Below are positions 19,403 to 26,969 of a DNA stretch of 64,000 nucleotides, in pieces (positions within the stretch are counted from its first letter, which is position 1; every line of letters starts with the position of its first letter). Both the position numbers and the translations under genes were made by a program. The notes beneath the pieces are model-generated. The model was not told where the DNA came from, ran no database searches, and worked only from the letters and a program-made list of their open reading frames with translations. Source of the DNA: Pseudomonas khorasanensis. Its GTDB lineage: Bacteria > Pseudomonadota > Gammaproteobacteria > Pseudomonadales > Pseudomonadaceae. The stretch is taken from positions 42,943 through 106,942 of the forward strand of contig NZ_JABWQP020000016.1 of the NCBI RefSeq assembly GCF_014268505.2, in the 5' to 3' direction.

Positions 19403-20779
19403 ATGGCTATCAGCGTTTTCGACCTGTTCAAAATCGGCATCGGTCCTTCCAGTTCCCACACCGTCGGCCCGATGCGCGCTGCGGCGCTGTTCGTCGAGTC
19501 GCTACGGGGCAGGCATTTACTGGAACAGGTGCGGCGCATCGAGGTTCAGCTGTTCGGTTCGCTGTCGGCCACGGGCATCGGTCATGGCAGCGACAACGCG
19601 GTGATCATGGGCCTGATGGGCGAATGGCCGGATGCAATCGACCCGTCACAGATCGGCCCGCGCATTCAGGCGCTGCGCGAAACCCACACGCTTCGGCTGG
19701 ACGGTCGTCACTCGGTGCCGTTCGTCTGGGCGCGGGACATGCGCCTGATCGATGAAAACCTTCCTTTCCATCCCAACGCCATGACGCTGGTTGCCGAGGG
19801 CGAATTCGGTGAACTGCATCGCGACACCTACTATTCGGTTGGCGGCGGCTTTGTCGTCGACGAGGCGCAGGCCAGCAGCGGGGTGGTCGATCTGGACCGC
19901 ACTGAACTGCCTTATGACTTTTGCAGCGCGGTCGAGCTGCTGGAATTGTGCAAGAAGAACAATCTGCGCGTCGCCGAGTTGATGATGGCCAACGAAAAGG
20001 TCTGGCGCAGCGAAGAAGAAATCCGCGCCGGGCTGATGAAGCTATGGCGGGCGATGCAGGATTGCGTCGAGCAGGGCTTGCAGCACGAAGGCATCCTGCC
20101 CGGCGGTTTGAACGTGCGTCGTCGCGCGGCGAAGTTGCATCGCAGTCTGCAGGAATTGAACAAGCCCAATGTCATCGGTTCGACCCTGAGCGCGATGGAG
20201 TGGGTCAACCTGTTCGCCCTGGCGGTCAACGAGGAGAACGCGGCTGGCGGGCGCATGGTTACGGCGCCGACCAACGGCGCGGCCGGGATCATTCCAGCGG
20301 TGCTGCACTATTTCATGAAATTCAGCGAGGCGGTTACCGACGCCAACGTCGTCGACTATTTCCTCAGCGCGGCGGCAGTAGGGATTCTGTGTAAAAAGAA
20401 CGCTTCGATTTCTGGCGCCGAGGTCGGTTGCCAGGGCGAAGTCGGCTCAGCCTGCGCGATGGCGGCGGCGGGTCTGGCGGAGATTCTCGGCGCGACGCCT
20501 GAGCAGTTGTGCAACGCGGCGGAGATTGGCCTGGAACACAATCTGGGTCTGACCTGCGATCCGGTCGGTGGCCTGGTGCAAGTGCCGTGCATCGAGCGCA
20601 ATGCGATTGCGGCGGTAAAAGCGATCAACGCGGCGCAGATGGCGTTGCGTGGCGATGGTCAGCATTTTATTTCACTGGACCGGGTGATTCGCACCATGCG
20701 CGATACCGGCGCCGATATGCATGACAAATATAAAGAAACGTCGCGCGGTGGGTTGGCGGTCAGTGCGGTTGAGTGTTGA
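19403..20779 (+). CDS. sdaB: L-serine ammonia-lyase (iron-sulfur)
   Basis: Single-chain iron-sulfur serine dehydratase of 458 residues. The N-terminal domain starts with SVFDLFKIGIGPSSSHTVGP. The C-terminal catalytic half has ATNGAAGIIPAV-like and CKKNASISGAEVGCQGEVG segments, which carry cluster cysteines. It deaminates serine to pyruvate and ammonia. Next to gbdR it completes betaine catabolism: sarcosine to glycine, glycine to serine by GlyA, serine to pyruvate. Start ATG 19403 (MAISVFDLF) has AGGAG ten bases upstream; a longer reading from 19334 adds an unconserved leader. Confidence 0.93.
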   Translation: MAISVFDLFKIGIGPSSSHTVGPMRAAALFVESLRGRHLLEQVRRIEVQLFGSLSATGIGHGSDNAVIMGLMGEWPDAIDPSQIGPRIQALRETHTLRLDGRHSVPFVWARDMRLIDENLPFHPNAMTLVAEGEFGELHRDTYYSVGGGFVVDEAQASSGVVDLDRTELPYDFCSAVELLELCKKNNLRVAELMMANEKVWRSEEEIRAGLMKLWRAMQDCVEQGLQHEGILPGGLNVRRRAAKLHRSLQELNKPNVIGSTLSAMEWVNLFALAVNEENAAGGRMVTAPTNGAAGIIPAVLHYFMKFSEAVTDANVVDYFLSAAAVGILCKKNASISGAEVGCQGEVGSACAMAAAGLAEILGATPEQLCNAAEIGLEHNLGLTCDPVGGLVQVPCIERNAIAAVKAINAAQMALRGDGQHFISLDRVIRTMRDTGADMHDKYKETSRGGLAVSAVEC

Positions 20780-20794
20780 GACCGAGTCGCCCCC

Positions 20795-20887
20795 GATCGC
20801 TGGCAAGCCAGCTCCCACAGGTTCTGTAGCGTTGATGCCAGTGGATCTACACCACAAGTCCCTGTGGGAGCTGGCTTGCCAGCGATG
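20795..20887. repeat. REP hairpin pair, GCTGGCTTGCCAGC class
   Basis: Inverted GATCGCTGGCAAGCCAGC and its partner lie just after sdaB. Same class as 1795-1879. The rest of 20780-21319 (540 bp) holds no gene; 21181-21319 contains the gbdR promoter. Confidence 0.85.
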
Positions 20888-21206
20888 GGGCCAGACCAGT
20901 CAAAACTGCTCAACAAAAGAACACCCCAATCCAGGCACGCCACCTTTTGGCGCGTCGCAATCAGACAAGCGCGGTTCTCGGTCGTGACCAGAGAGTCGTT
21001 ACCTGACCGCCCATCGCCCGTGCTTGCGGTGACACTCTGCGCAAGTCCCCGACAGGCCTGTTCCCACAAGTGCTACCGATTTGCTCACAGGCTGCGAAGC
21101 AGGGCTGTGGCGGCGTTTGATGGCACTTCGAAATACCGTGTTCCGACGTCTCGTATAGACACGTCGCGACGTCGTTTTCAGGAGTTATTGAACGGCCATC
21201 CAATTT

Positions 21207-21223
21207 TAGGCATGGCAATTGCT
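21207..21223 (+). promoter_or_regulatory. Candidate sigma-54 (RpoN) promoter of gbdR
   Basis: AGGCATGGCAATTGCT matches the -24/-12 consensus TGGCACG-N4-TTGC with two mismatches. The invariant GG (21209-21210) and GC (21221-21222) have the required ten bases between them. A start site near 21234 would leave a leader of about 86 nt before gbdR. This would place betaine catabolism under nitrogen or carbon control through an RpoN enhancer protein; I infer this and see no clear enhancer site. Confidence 0.65.
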
Positions 21224-21319
21224 CTGTCATAACAAAGCCTGCTTCCCGCGAGGGAACGCCGGCCATAACAAGAGCCTCCGCCTGAGGCCATCACCCGCTT
21301 TGTGTGAGGAGATACCGCG

Positions 21320-22423
21320 ATGACGTCGTTCAACTCCGGGGCCCAACCCCAGAACCGTGCGCCTCAATCCATCGGCTTTCTGCTGCTGGACAATTTCACG
21401 CTGATTTCCCTGGCGTCCGCCGTTGAGCCGTTGCGCATGGCCAACCAATTGTCCGGTCGCGAGCTGTATCGCTGGAGCACCCTCACCGTTGACGGCGGCC
21501 AGGTCTGGGCCAGTGACGGCCTGCAAATCACTCCCGACGCCTCCATGCACAAAGCCCCGCCGCTGGACACCGTGATTGTCTGCGGCGGCATCGGTATTCA
21601 ACGCACCGTGACCCGTGAACACGTGTCCTGGCTGCAAAGTCAGGCGCGTCAGTCCAAGCGCCTTGGCGCTGTGTGCACCGGCAGTTGGGCGCTGGCCTGC
21701 GCCGGCCTGCTCGACGGTTTCGATTGCAGCGTGCATTGGGAATGTCTGGCGGCGATGCAGGAAGCTTTCCCGCGCGTGGCCATGAGCACACGCCTGTTCA
21801 CCCTCGATCGCAACCGTTTCACCAGCTCTGGCGGCACCGCACCGCTGGACATGATGTTGCACCTGATCAGCCGCGACCATGGCCGTGAGTTGTCCGCCGC
21901 CATCTCGGAAATGTTCGTCTACGAGCGTATCCGCAATGAGCAGGATCACCAGCGCGTGCCGCTCAAGCACATGCTCGGCACCAATCAGCCGAAGCTGCAG
22001 GAAATCGTCGCGCTGATGGAAGCCAATCTGGAAGAGCCGATCGATCTTGATGAACTGGCGGTCTACGTCGCCGTGTCGCGGCGCCAGCTGGAGCGGCTGT
22101 TCCAGAAATACCTGCACTGCTCACCGTCGCGCTACTACCTCAAGCTGCGCCTGATCCGCGCGCGGCAATTGCTCAAGCAGACGCCGATGTCGATCATCGA
22201 GGTGGCGTCGGTGTGTGGGTTTGTCTCGACGCCGCACTTCTCCAAGTGCTACCGCGAATACTTCGGCATTCCGCCGCGTGACGAGCGCGTAGGCTCCAAC
22301 ACCACCCAGCAAGTGGCGATGCTGCCGCTGCCGCAGGCCATCGTGATGTCGCCGCTGTCAGGGCCGATGTCGGCGCTGAGCCAGGCGCGCAACGAGTCGA
22401 CGTTTGCCAGTGTGAGGCTGTAG
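21320..22423 (+). CDS. gbdR: AraC/GlxA-type activator of glycine betaine catabolism
   Basis: A regulator of 367 residues. The N-terminal DJ-1/PfpI-like amidotransferase domain (about residues 15-190, with GAVCTGSWALA at the nucleophile elbow) serves as ligand-binding domain. Two AraC helix-turn-helix motifs lie at about residues 230-320 (LAVYVAVSRRQLERLFQKY; SIIEVASVCGFVSTPHFSKCY). Sequence and position match GbdR, which responds to glycine betaine and dimethylglycine and activates gbc, dgc, sox, cbc and sdaB promoters. GAGGAGATACCGCG precedes the ATG. It is homologous to CdhR at 28105-29049. Confidence 0.93.
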   Translation: MTSFNSGAQPQNRAPQSIGFLLLDNFTLISLASAVEPLRMANQLSGRELYRWSTLTVDGGQVWASDGLQITPDASMHKAPPLDTVIVCGGIGIQRTVTREHVSWLQSQARQSKRLGAVCTGSWALACAGLLDGFDCSVHWECLAAMQEAFPRVAMSTRLFTLDRNRFTSSGGTAPLDMMLHLISRDHGRELSAAISEMFVYERIRNEQDHQRVPLKHMLGTNQPKLQEIVALMEANLEEPIDLDELAVYVAVSRRQLERLFQKYLHCSPSRYYLKLRLIRARQLLKQTPMSIIEVASVCGFVSTPHFSKCYREYFGIPPRDERVGSNTTQQVAMLPLPQAIVMSPLSGPMSALSQARNESTFASVRL

Positions 22424-22437
22424 ATCGAGTCATCGTT

Positions 22438-22504
22438 CTTCGCGAGCAGGCTCGCTCCCACAGTCGGAATGCATTGCGAGGTGGGAGCGAGCCTGCTCGC
22501 GAAT
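22438..22504. repeat. REP pair (REPIN)
   Basis: Two inverted GAGCGAGCCTGCTCGC elements with a short spacer lie between the convergent gbdR and the small gene at 22512-22775. Confidence 0.9.
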
Positions 22505-22511
22505 TGGTTTC

Positions 22512-22775
22512 TCAGGCGCTGTGGGACTGCTGGTAATCCGAAAGGGCGGGCAACAACTGCTTGTCGATCGCCTGACGCACCGCCGGCTGGATGCTGGCGC
22601 CGCTGGTGTACATGTCTTTGACCATTTTGCGCAGTTCAAAGGCGCGAACATTATCCAGCCCTCGTACCGCACACTCGCAGGCCTGTTCGGCGGTCGAACC
22701 ACTCGGCATCTGGATACCCAAAGCCTTGAGCTGGCCCAACAGATCTTCCTGGTCAATCAAATCGGCGTACATCAT
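22512..22775 (-). CDS. Small conserved-looking protein of unknown function
   Basis: An 87-residue protein (MMYADLIDQEDLLGQLKALG...) that I do not recognise. ATG 22775 has AAGGA eight bases upstream, and the following ATG 22772 is less well spaced. The chain looks soluble and helical, with two cysteines (ACECAVRG) and no signal peptide or membrane segment. The reading frame stays open much further upstream, but that part has no ribosome site and translates a repeat element, so I exclude it. It lies between gbdR and the carnitine operon, so a link to quaternary-amine metabolism is possible but unproven. Confidence 0.65.
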   Translation of the reverse strand: MMYADLIDQEDLLGQLKALGIQMPSGSTAEQACECAVRGLDNVRAFELRKMVKDMYTSGASIQPAVRQAIDKQLLPALSDYQQSHSA

Positions 22776-22883
22776 CACGCAAATCCTTCTGTGGCAACGG
22801 AGGTCTTGCATCGATTCTGGTAGCCACGGCCAGGCGCGGCAAGGACGTTTTGTCGCGGTGACCATGACGACTATGAACAGGTC

Positions 22884-23026
22884 GTTTTCGGATAGCTGAA
22901 GCGGGTCGGGAGTGGGCAAACTGGCCCAAGCTCGCTTCACGAAGGTTTGGTCACCCTCGCTCGGCAGCTCCTCAACAGTACCCTCCTCAGCTCCGATCCT
23001 GTCACGGCTTGATCGGAGTTTTTTTT
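22884..23026 (+). ncRNA. Hypothetical small RNA ending at the orphan terminator
   Basis: A weak sigma-70-like promoter (TTGTCG at 22850, TATGAA at 22872, 16-bp spacing) would start a transcript near 22884 that ends at the terminator 22991-23026, about 140 nt. The predicted RNA has a C-rich stretch (CCCTCCTCAGC) able to pair with Shine-Dalgarno sequences. No known RNA family was recognised; this is a hypothesis from the terminator. Confidence 0.3.
22991..23026 (+). terminator. Intrinsic terminator with no obvious upstream gene
   Basis: The stem CTCCGATC/GATCGGAG is followed by an unbroken T run on the plus strand. The nearest plus-strand gene, gbdR, ends 570 bp earlier; both neighbours are on the minus strand. 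It may end a long gbdR 3' leader or a separate small RNA. The 386-bp gap 22776-23161 otherwise contains a REP pair at its right end. Confidence 0.85.
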
Positions 23027-23061
23027 GCCTGTGAATCAGAGAACGGTGTGTTGCTGCTGAA

Positions 23062-23147
23062 GCCTTCGCGAGCAGGCTCGCTCCCACAGGTAACCGCGTT
23101 CATTCAGGGGAATGCGATTAATTGTGGGAGCGAGCCTGCTCGCGAAG
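23062..23147. repeat. REP pair (REPIN)
   Basis: Two inverted GAGCGAGCCTGCTCGC elements lie just downstream of the gamma-butyrobetaine dioxygenase gene. Confidence 0.9.
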
Positions 23148-23161
23148 AACGATGACGCGGT

Positions 23162-24325
23162 CTAGCGTTGCAACACCAGAATCCGCGACAACAGCTCATC
23201 GCGGTCGATATAGCAGCCTTGGAAGTGCCGCGCCCCGGTGGCCGGGTCAAACGCATTGCGCGCATGCAACGTGCGGCGGTTATCAAAGCACCACAGCTCA
23301 CCGGGATTGAGCCGGTGCATCACACGAAATCGGGACTCTCGGCTCATGGCGATAAAACGTCGATAAGCCCGATACAGCCGTGGCATCTGCTCAACCGACG
23401 TATCGAACGCCCCGCGCAAGAAATTCGCCATGCGAATTTCCGCCACACGTCCCAAGGCGTCCAAAGCAATGATCGGCGCCAGGCAGCGATAGTCGCTATG
23501 GCGATCCTTGTTGCGAAACTCCACGGGGATTTCACACAGCGCCTGAAACGCCTTCGGGTCTTCACTGCGCAAGGCGTCGGCAATCGCAAAACCATCGACG
23601 AAAATACTCTCGCCACCCTCGGCATCATTCACCAGGCAATGCAGAAATTGCAGCCCCGGTTGCAGCTCGCGGGTAGGAAGGTCGGTGTGCAATGGCAGGT
23701 TGAAAGCGGTGTAGGCGTTGCTGTCAGCATCGGCTTTGGATTGCACGTTGAATAGCACGCCGAAGTTGCTTTCGCGAATGAAGGAGATGCGTTGGGCGAT
23801 GAGTTTCAGTGAGCCCGGATCGGTAGGCACGCCGCGCACCTGAGTCAGGCCAATGTCACGCACGGCGAGCAGCCATTGCAGGAGGGCACTGTTGTCATTC
23901 ATCAGCACGGTGTATTCGAACACCGGTATTTGCAAATCGCTGCGCCATAAATGGCTTTGCGGTATGCCGGCCAGACGTTCGGCGCGGGATACATCGTCAT
24001 AGGCATGAGCGCGCAGCCAGCCGGGATCGAAGCGGCTGTGATGACCGTCCGGCCAGTCGATCAGCAGGCAGCCATCGTTATCGATATGTGTCGCTGTCGG
24101 TTTGAGGTCGTCAGGCGTATCTACTATCTCGAAAACCTGTTCGCGGGTGACGCTGTAAACGCATCGGTCGCACGGGCAATTATCACGCAACCAGAGATGG
24201 TGGAACGGGCTGATACGCCCGTCAGCCCACTCCAGGTTGATGCGATCCGCCAGGCTCTGCACGCCGCTTGGCGCGCAGATCAACGGATAAGTACGGAAGT
24301 CGGCAACAGCGGCAGCAGTGGTCAT
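23162..24325 (-). CDS. Gamma-butyrobetaine dioxygenase
   Basis: An Fe(II)/2-oxoglutarate oxygenase of 387 residues that hydroxylates gamma-butyrobetaine to L-carnitine. The N-terminal domain has the zinc-binding cysteine group (NCPCDRCVY) typical of BBOX enzymes. The double-stranded beta-helix core shows the iron ligands HTD (NLPLHTDLPTRE) and a C-terminal RTLHARNAF segment with the distal histidine and 2-oxoglutarate arginine region. It is last in the carnitine operon, 25 bp after cdhB, with AGGAG before its ATG. Product carnitine would feed CdhA. Confidence 0.88.
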   Translation of the reverse strand: MTTAAAVADFRTYPLICAPSGVQSLADRINLEWADGRISPFHHLWLRDNCPCDRCVYSVTREQVFEIVDTPDDLKPTATHIDNDGCLLIDWPDGHHSRFDPGWLRAHAYDDVSRAERLAGIPQSHLWRSDLQIPVFEYTVLMNDNSALLQWLLAVRDIGLTQVRGVPTDPGSLKLIAQRISFIRESNFGVLFNVQSKADADSNAYTAFNLPLHTDLPTRELQPGLQFLHCLVNDAEGGESIFVDGFAIADALRSEDPKAFQALCEIPVEFRNKDRHSDYRCLAPIIALDALGRVAEIRMANFLRGAFDTSVEQMPRLYRAYRRFIAMSRESRFRVMHRLNPGELWCFDNRRTLHARNAFDPATGARHFQGCYIDRDELLSRILVLQR

Positions 24326-24350
24326 GGCGGCTCCTGGCGATGGAGTGGAT

Positions 24351-24827
24351 TTATCGGGCGGGTGGCAATGCGATCACACGGCCGATGTAAGCGGGAGCGG
24401 GCAGGTCGGTCTGCTCGCTGACGATGGCCTGAAGACGATGCAGGGTGTCGGGGCTGAACGGTGCCGAGCGCGGCCCGGCGAGGTCGACGTGCAGCAGCAT
24501 CTGCTCGTTGCCGGCCAGTTCCCGGTCTTCGCCGACCTTGTGCAGGCTGTGATAGAGATGCAGGCGTTTGCTGTCGTGGCCGATGATTTGCGTGCGAACC
24601 TCGACCTCGGTATCAAGCTTCACTTCGTGCAGGTAATTGAGGTGCAGCTCCAGGGTGAACAGCGAGTGACCGCTGGCTTCGCGATTGCTACTGTCCATGC
24701 CGAGGCGATCCATCAGCGCGTCGGTGGCGTAGCTGAAAATCAGCAGGTAGAAGGCATCGCGCAGGTGGCCGTTGTAATCGACCCAGTCGGGAATGATGGT
24801 GGTCTGGTAGGTGGTGAGGCTGGGCAT
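24351..24827 (-). CDS. cdhB: Betainyl-CoA thioesterase
   Basis: A hot-dog fold thioesterase of 158 residues (4HBT type). DWVDYNGHLRDAFYLLIFSYATDA carries the family's active-site aspartate/asparagine region. In carnitine catabolism it hydrolyses betainyl-CoA, made by CdhC, to glycine betaine and CoA. ATG 24827 has GGAG seven bases upstream; an ATG at 24860 gives a longer but unconserved start. It lies between cdhA and the dioxygenase in one operon. Some organisms fuse this domain to CdhA; here they are separate. Confidence 0.88.
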   Translation of the reverse strand: MPSLTTYQTTIIPDWVDYNGHLRDAFYLLIFSYATDALMDRLGMDSSNREASGHSLFTLELHLNYLHEVKLDTEVEVRTQIIGHDSKRLHLYHSLHKVGEDRELAGNEQMLLHVDLAGPRSAPFSPDTLHRLQAIVSEQTDLPAPAYIGRVIALPPAR

Positions 24828-24860
24828 GGCTGAACTCCATAAATCGCTGGCGGAACACAT

Positions 24861-24888
24861 GTGGCGAGGGAGCTTGCTCCCTCGCCAC
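24861..24888. repeat. Single GTGGCGAGGGAGC hairpin inside the carnitine operon
   Basis: A 28-bp palindrome in the 73-bp cdhA-cdhB gap. It has no T run and so is not a classical terminator; it may affect mRNA stability between the two genes. Confidence 0.85.
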
Positions 24889-24900
24889 AGGGAACTGCGT

Positions 24901-25866
24901 TTACTCGCTGAAACTCATCCCGTGCTTCTCTTTGGTGGTCTTCACCGCTTCAAGCACCGCCAGCAAACAATCATCACGATAGCGCTCCAGCGCCGCAATG
25001 CTGTGTCTGCCCAGTTGATCGCTGGTGCCATCGACCACGTCGTCAATCAACTTGTCGGTCAGTTCCGGCGCCGGCAGATACGTCCATGGCAATTGCAACG
25101 CCGGGCCGAACTGGGACATGAAGTGGCGCATCCCGGCATCACCGCCCGCCAGCGTGTAAGTCAGGAATGTGCCCATGAATGACCAGCGCAGCCCGGCACC
25201 AAAGCGAATCGCATCGTCAATCTCGCCGGTGGTTGCCACACCGTCGTTGACCAGATGCAAAGCCTCCCGCCACAGCGCTTCGAGCAAGCGGTCGGCAATA
25301 AACCCCGGCACTTCCTTGCGCACATGCAAGGGACGCATGCCGAGGGATTCGTAAACCTTCATCGCCGCCTGGATCGCCTCGGGCGCCGTGTTTTTTCCGC
25401 CCACCACTTCCACCAGCGGCAGCAGATAAACCGGGTTGAATGGATGACCGACCACGCAGCGCTCGGGGTGGCTCGAACTCTCGTAGAACTCACTGGGCAA
25501 CAGGCCCGAGGTGCTGGAGCCGATCAGCGCATCGGGCTTGGCTGCCGCGCTGATTTTACTGTGCAGATCGAGTTTGAGTTCCAGCCGCTCGGGAGCGCTT
25601 TCCTGAATGAAATCGGCATCGCGCACGCATTCTTCGATGGTTGCGACAAAGCGCAGGCGATCTTGTGAAGCACCCGGCGCCAGACCGTTTTTTTCCAGCG
25701 CACCCCAGGCATTGGCCACGCGTTTGCGCAATGCCGCTTCGGCGCCGGGCGCAGGGTCCCAGGCCACCACATCCAGGCCATGGGCGAGGGCTCGAGCGAC
25801 CCAGCCGCTGCCGATGACACCGCTGCCCAGCGCGGCGAAGGTTTTGATTTCAGTGATAAAGCGCAT
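24901..25866 (-). CDS. cdhA: L-carnitine dehydrogenase
   Basis: A 321-residue enzyme of the 3-hydroxyacyl-CoA dehydrogenase superfamily that oxidises L-carnitine to 3-dehydrocarnitine with NAD. The N-terminal Rossmann site is ALGSGVIGSGW, followed by SSTSGLLPSEF and GHPFNPVYLLPLVEVV (catalytic histidine region). The C-terminal helical domain is complete. It lies downstream of cdhC with a REP pair in the gap. AGGAAATCACC precedes the ATG. Confidence 0.92.
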   Translation of the reverse strand: MRFITEIKTFAALGSGVIGSGWVARALAHGLDVVAWDPAPGAEAALRKRVANAWGALEKNGLAPGASQDRLRFVATIEECVRDADFIQESAPERLELKLDLHSKISAAAKPDALIGSSTSGLLPSEFYESSSHPERCVVGHPFNPVYLLPLVEVVGGKNTAPEAIQAAMKVYESLGMRPLHVRKEVPGFIADRLLEALWREALHLVNDGVATTGEIDDAIRFGAGLRWSFMGTFLTYTLAGGDAGMRHFMSQFGPALQLPWTYLPAPELTDKLIDDVVDGTSDQLGRHSIAALERYRDDCLLAVLEAVKTTKEKHGMSFSE

Positions 25867-25897
25867 GGTGATTTCCTGAAGGGTTCGGTGATCTCCT

Positions 25898-25988
25898 GTG
25901 GGAGCGAGCCTGCTCGCGAATGCGGTGGCATTGCTGATGAAGATGCGTCGGATGTACCGGCCTCTTCGCGAGCAGGCTCGCTCCCACA
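25898..25988. repeat. REP pair (REPIN) inside the carnitine operon
   Basis: Two inverted GAGCGAGCCTGCTCGC elements occupy most of the 141-bp gap between cdhC and cdhA. Confidence 0.9.
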
Positions 25989-26007
25989 GGGTTTTGAGGT
26001 GAGTTCG

Positions 26008-26895
26008 TTAGCCGCGCTGGGTCAGGCCCATTTTCTTGCGGCCCTCGGCCGGGGTCAGCACCCGGGCGCCGAGGCGGCTGAGGATCTCGGTTGCGCGCTC
26101 GACCAGTTGCCCATTTGTCGCCAGCACGCCCTTGTCCAGCCACAGGTTGTCTTCCAGTCCGACGCGCACGTTGCCGCCCAGCAGCACCGCTTGCGCGGCC
26201 ATTGGCATCTGCATGCGGCCGATGCCGAACCCGGCCCACACCGCGTCGGCCGGCAGGTTGTCGACCATGGCTTTCATGGTGGTGGTGTCCGCCGGCGCGC
26301 CCCACGGGATGCCCAGGCACAGCTGGAACAGTGGGTTGTCGAGCAAGCCTTCCTTGATCATCTGCTTGGCGAACCACAGGTGACCGGTGTCGAAAATCTC
26401 CAGTTCGGCCTTCACGCCCAGCTCGGTGATGCGCTTGGCACCGGCGCGCAGTTGTGCCGGAGTGGAGACGTAAATGGTGTCGCCGTCGCCGAAGTTAAGC
26501 GTGCCGCAGTCGAGGGTGCAGATTTCCGGCAGCAGCTCTTCCACGTGAGCCAGGCGCGTGAGGGGGCCGACCAGATCGGTGTTTGGGCCGAACTCCATCG
26601 GATGCTCGCCCGCACCGATCTCCAGGTCGCCGCCCATGCCGGCGGTGAGGTTGACGATGATGTCGACGTCGGCTTCGCGGATGCGCTCCATCACTTCGCG
26701 GTACAACGCCACGTCACGGCTGAACTTGCCGGTCTGCGGATCTCGCACGTGGCAGTGCACAACGGTGGCGCCAGCCTTGGCCGCTTCAACCGCCGCAGCT
26801 GCGATCTGTTTCGGGGTGACCGGCACGTGCGGACTTCTGGCGGTCGTGTCGCCAGCACCGGTGAGTGCGCAGGTGATGATGACGTCGTGATTCAT
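26008..26895 (-). CDS. cdhC: 3-dehydrocarnitine:acetyl-CoA trimethylamine transferase (BKACE family)
   Basis: A beta-keto acid cleavage enzyme of 295 residues. It condenses 3-dehydrocarnitine with acetyl-CoA, giving betainyl-CoA and acetoacetate. The zinc-binding HCH triad part is visible in TVVHCHVRDP, and the MEFGPNT and GAPADTTTMKAMV regions follow the family. It is second in the operon after caiX (74-bp gap). No acetoacetate-activating genes lie in this window, so acetoacetate must be used elsewhere. Confidence 0.92.
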   Translation of the reverse strand: MNHDVIITCALTGAGDTTARSPHVPVTPKQIAAAAVEAAKAGATVVHCHVRDPQTGKFSRDVALYREVMERIREADVDIIVNLTAGMGGDLEIGAGEHPMEFGPNTDLVGPLTRLAHVEELLPEICTLDCGTLNFGDGDTIYVSTPAQLRAGAKRITELGVKAELEIFDTGHLWFAKQMIKEGLLDNPLFQLCLGIPWGAPADTTTMKAMVDNLPADAVWAGFGIGRMQMPMAAQAVLLGGNVRVGLEDNLWLDKGVLATNGQLVERATEILSRLGARVLTPAEGRKKMGLTQRG

Positions 26896-26969
26896 GGTGC
26901 GTTTCCTTCAGGCGTGATGGGTCTGTCCGCAGCCCGTTGCGGGGCTGCGAAGCGTCGATTCGATGCGAG

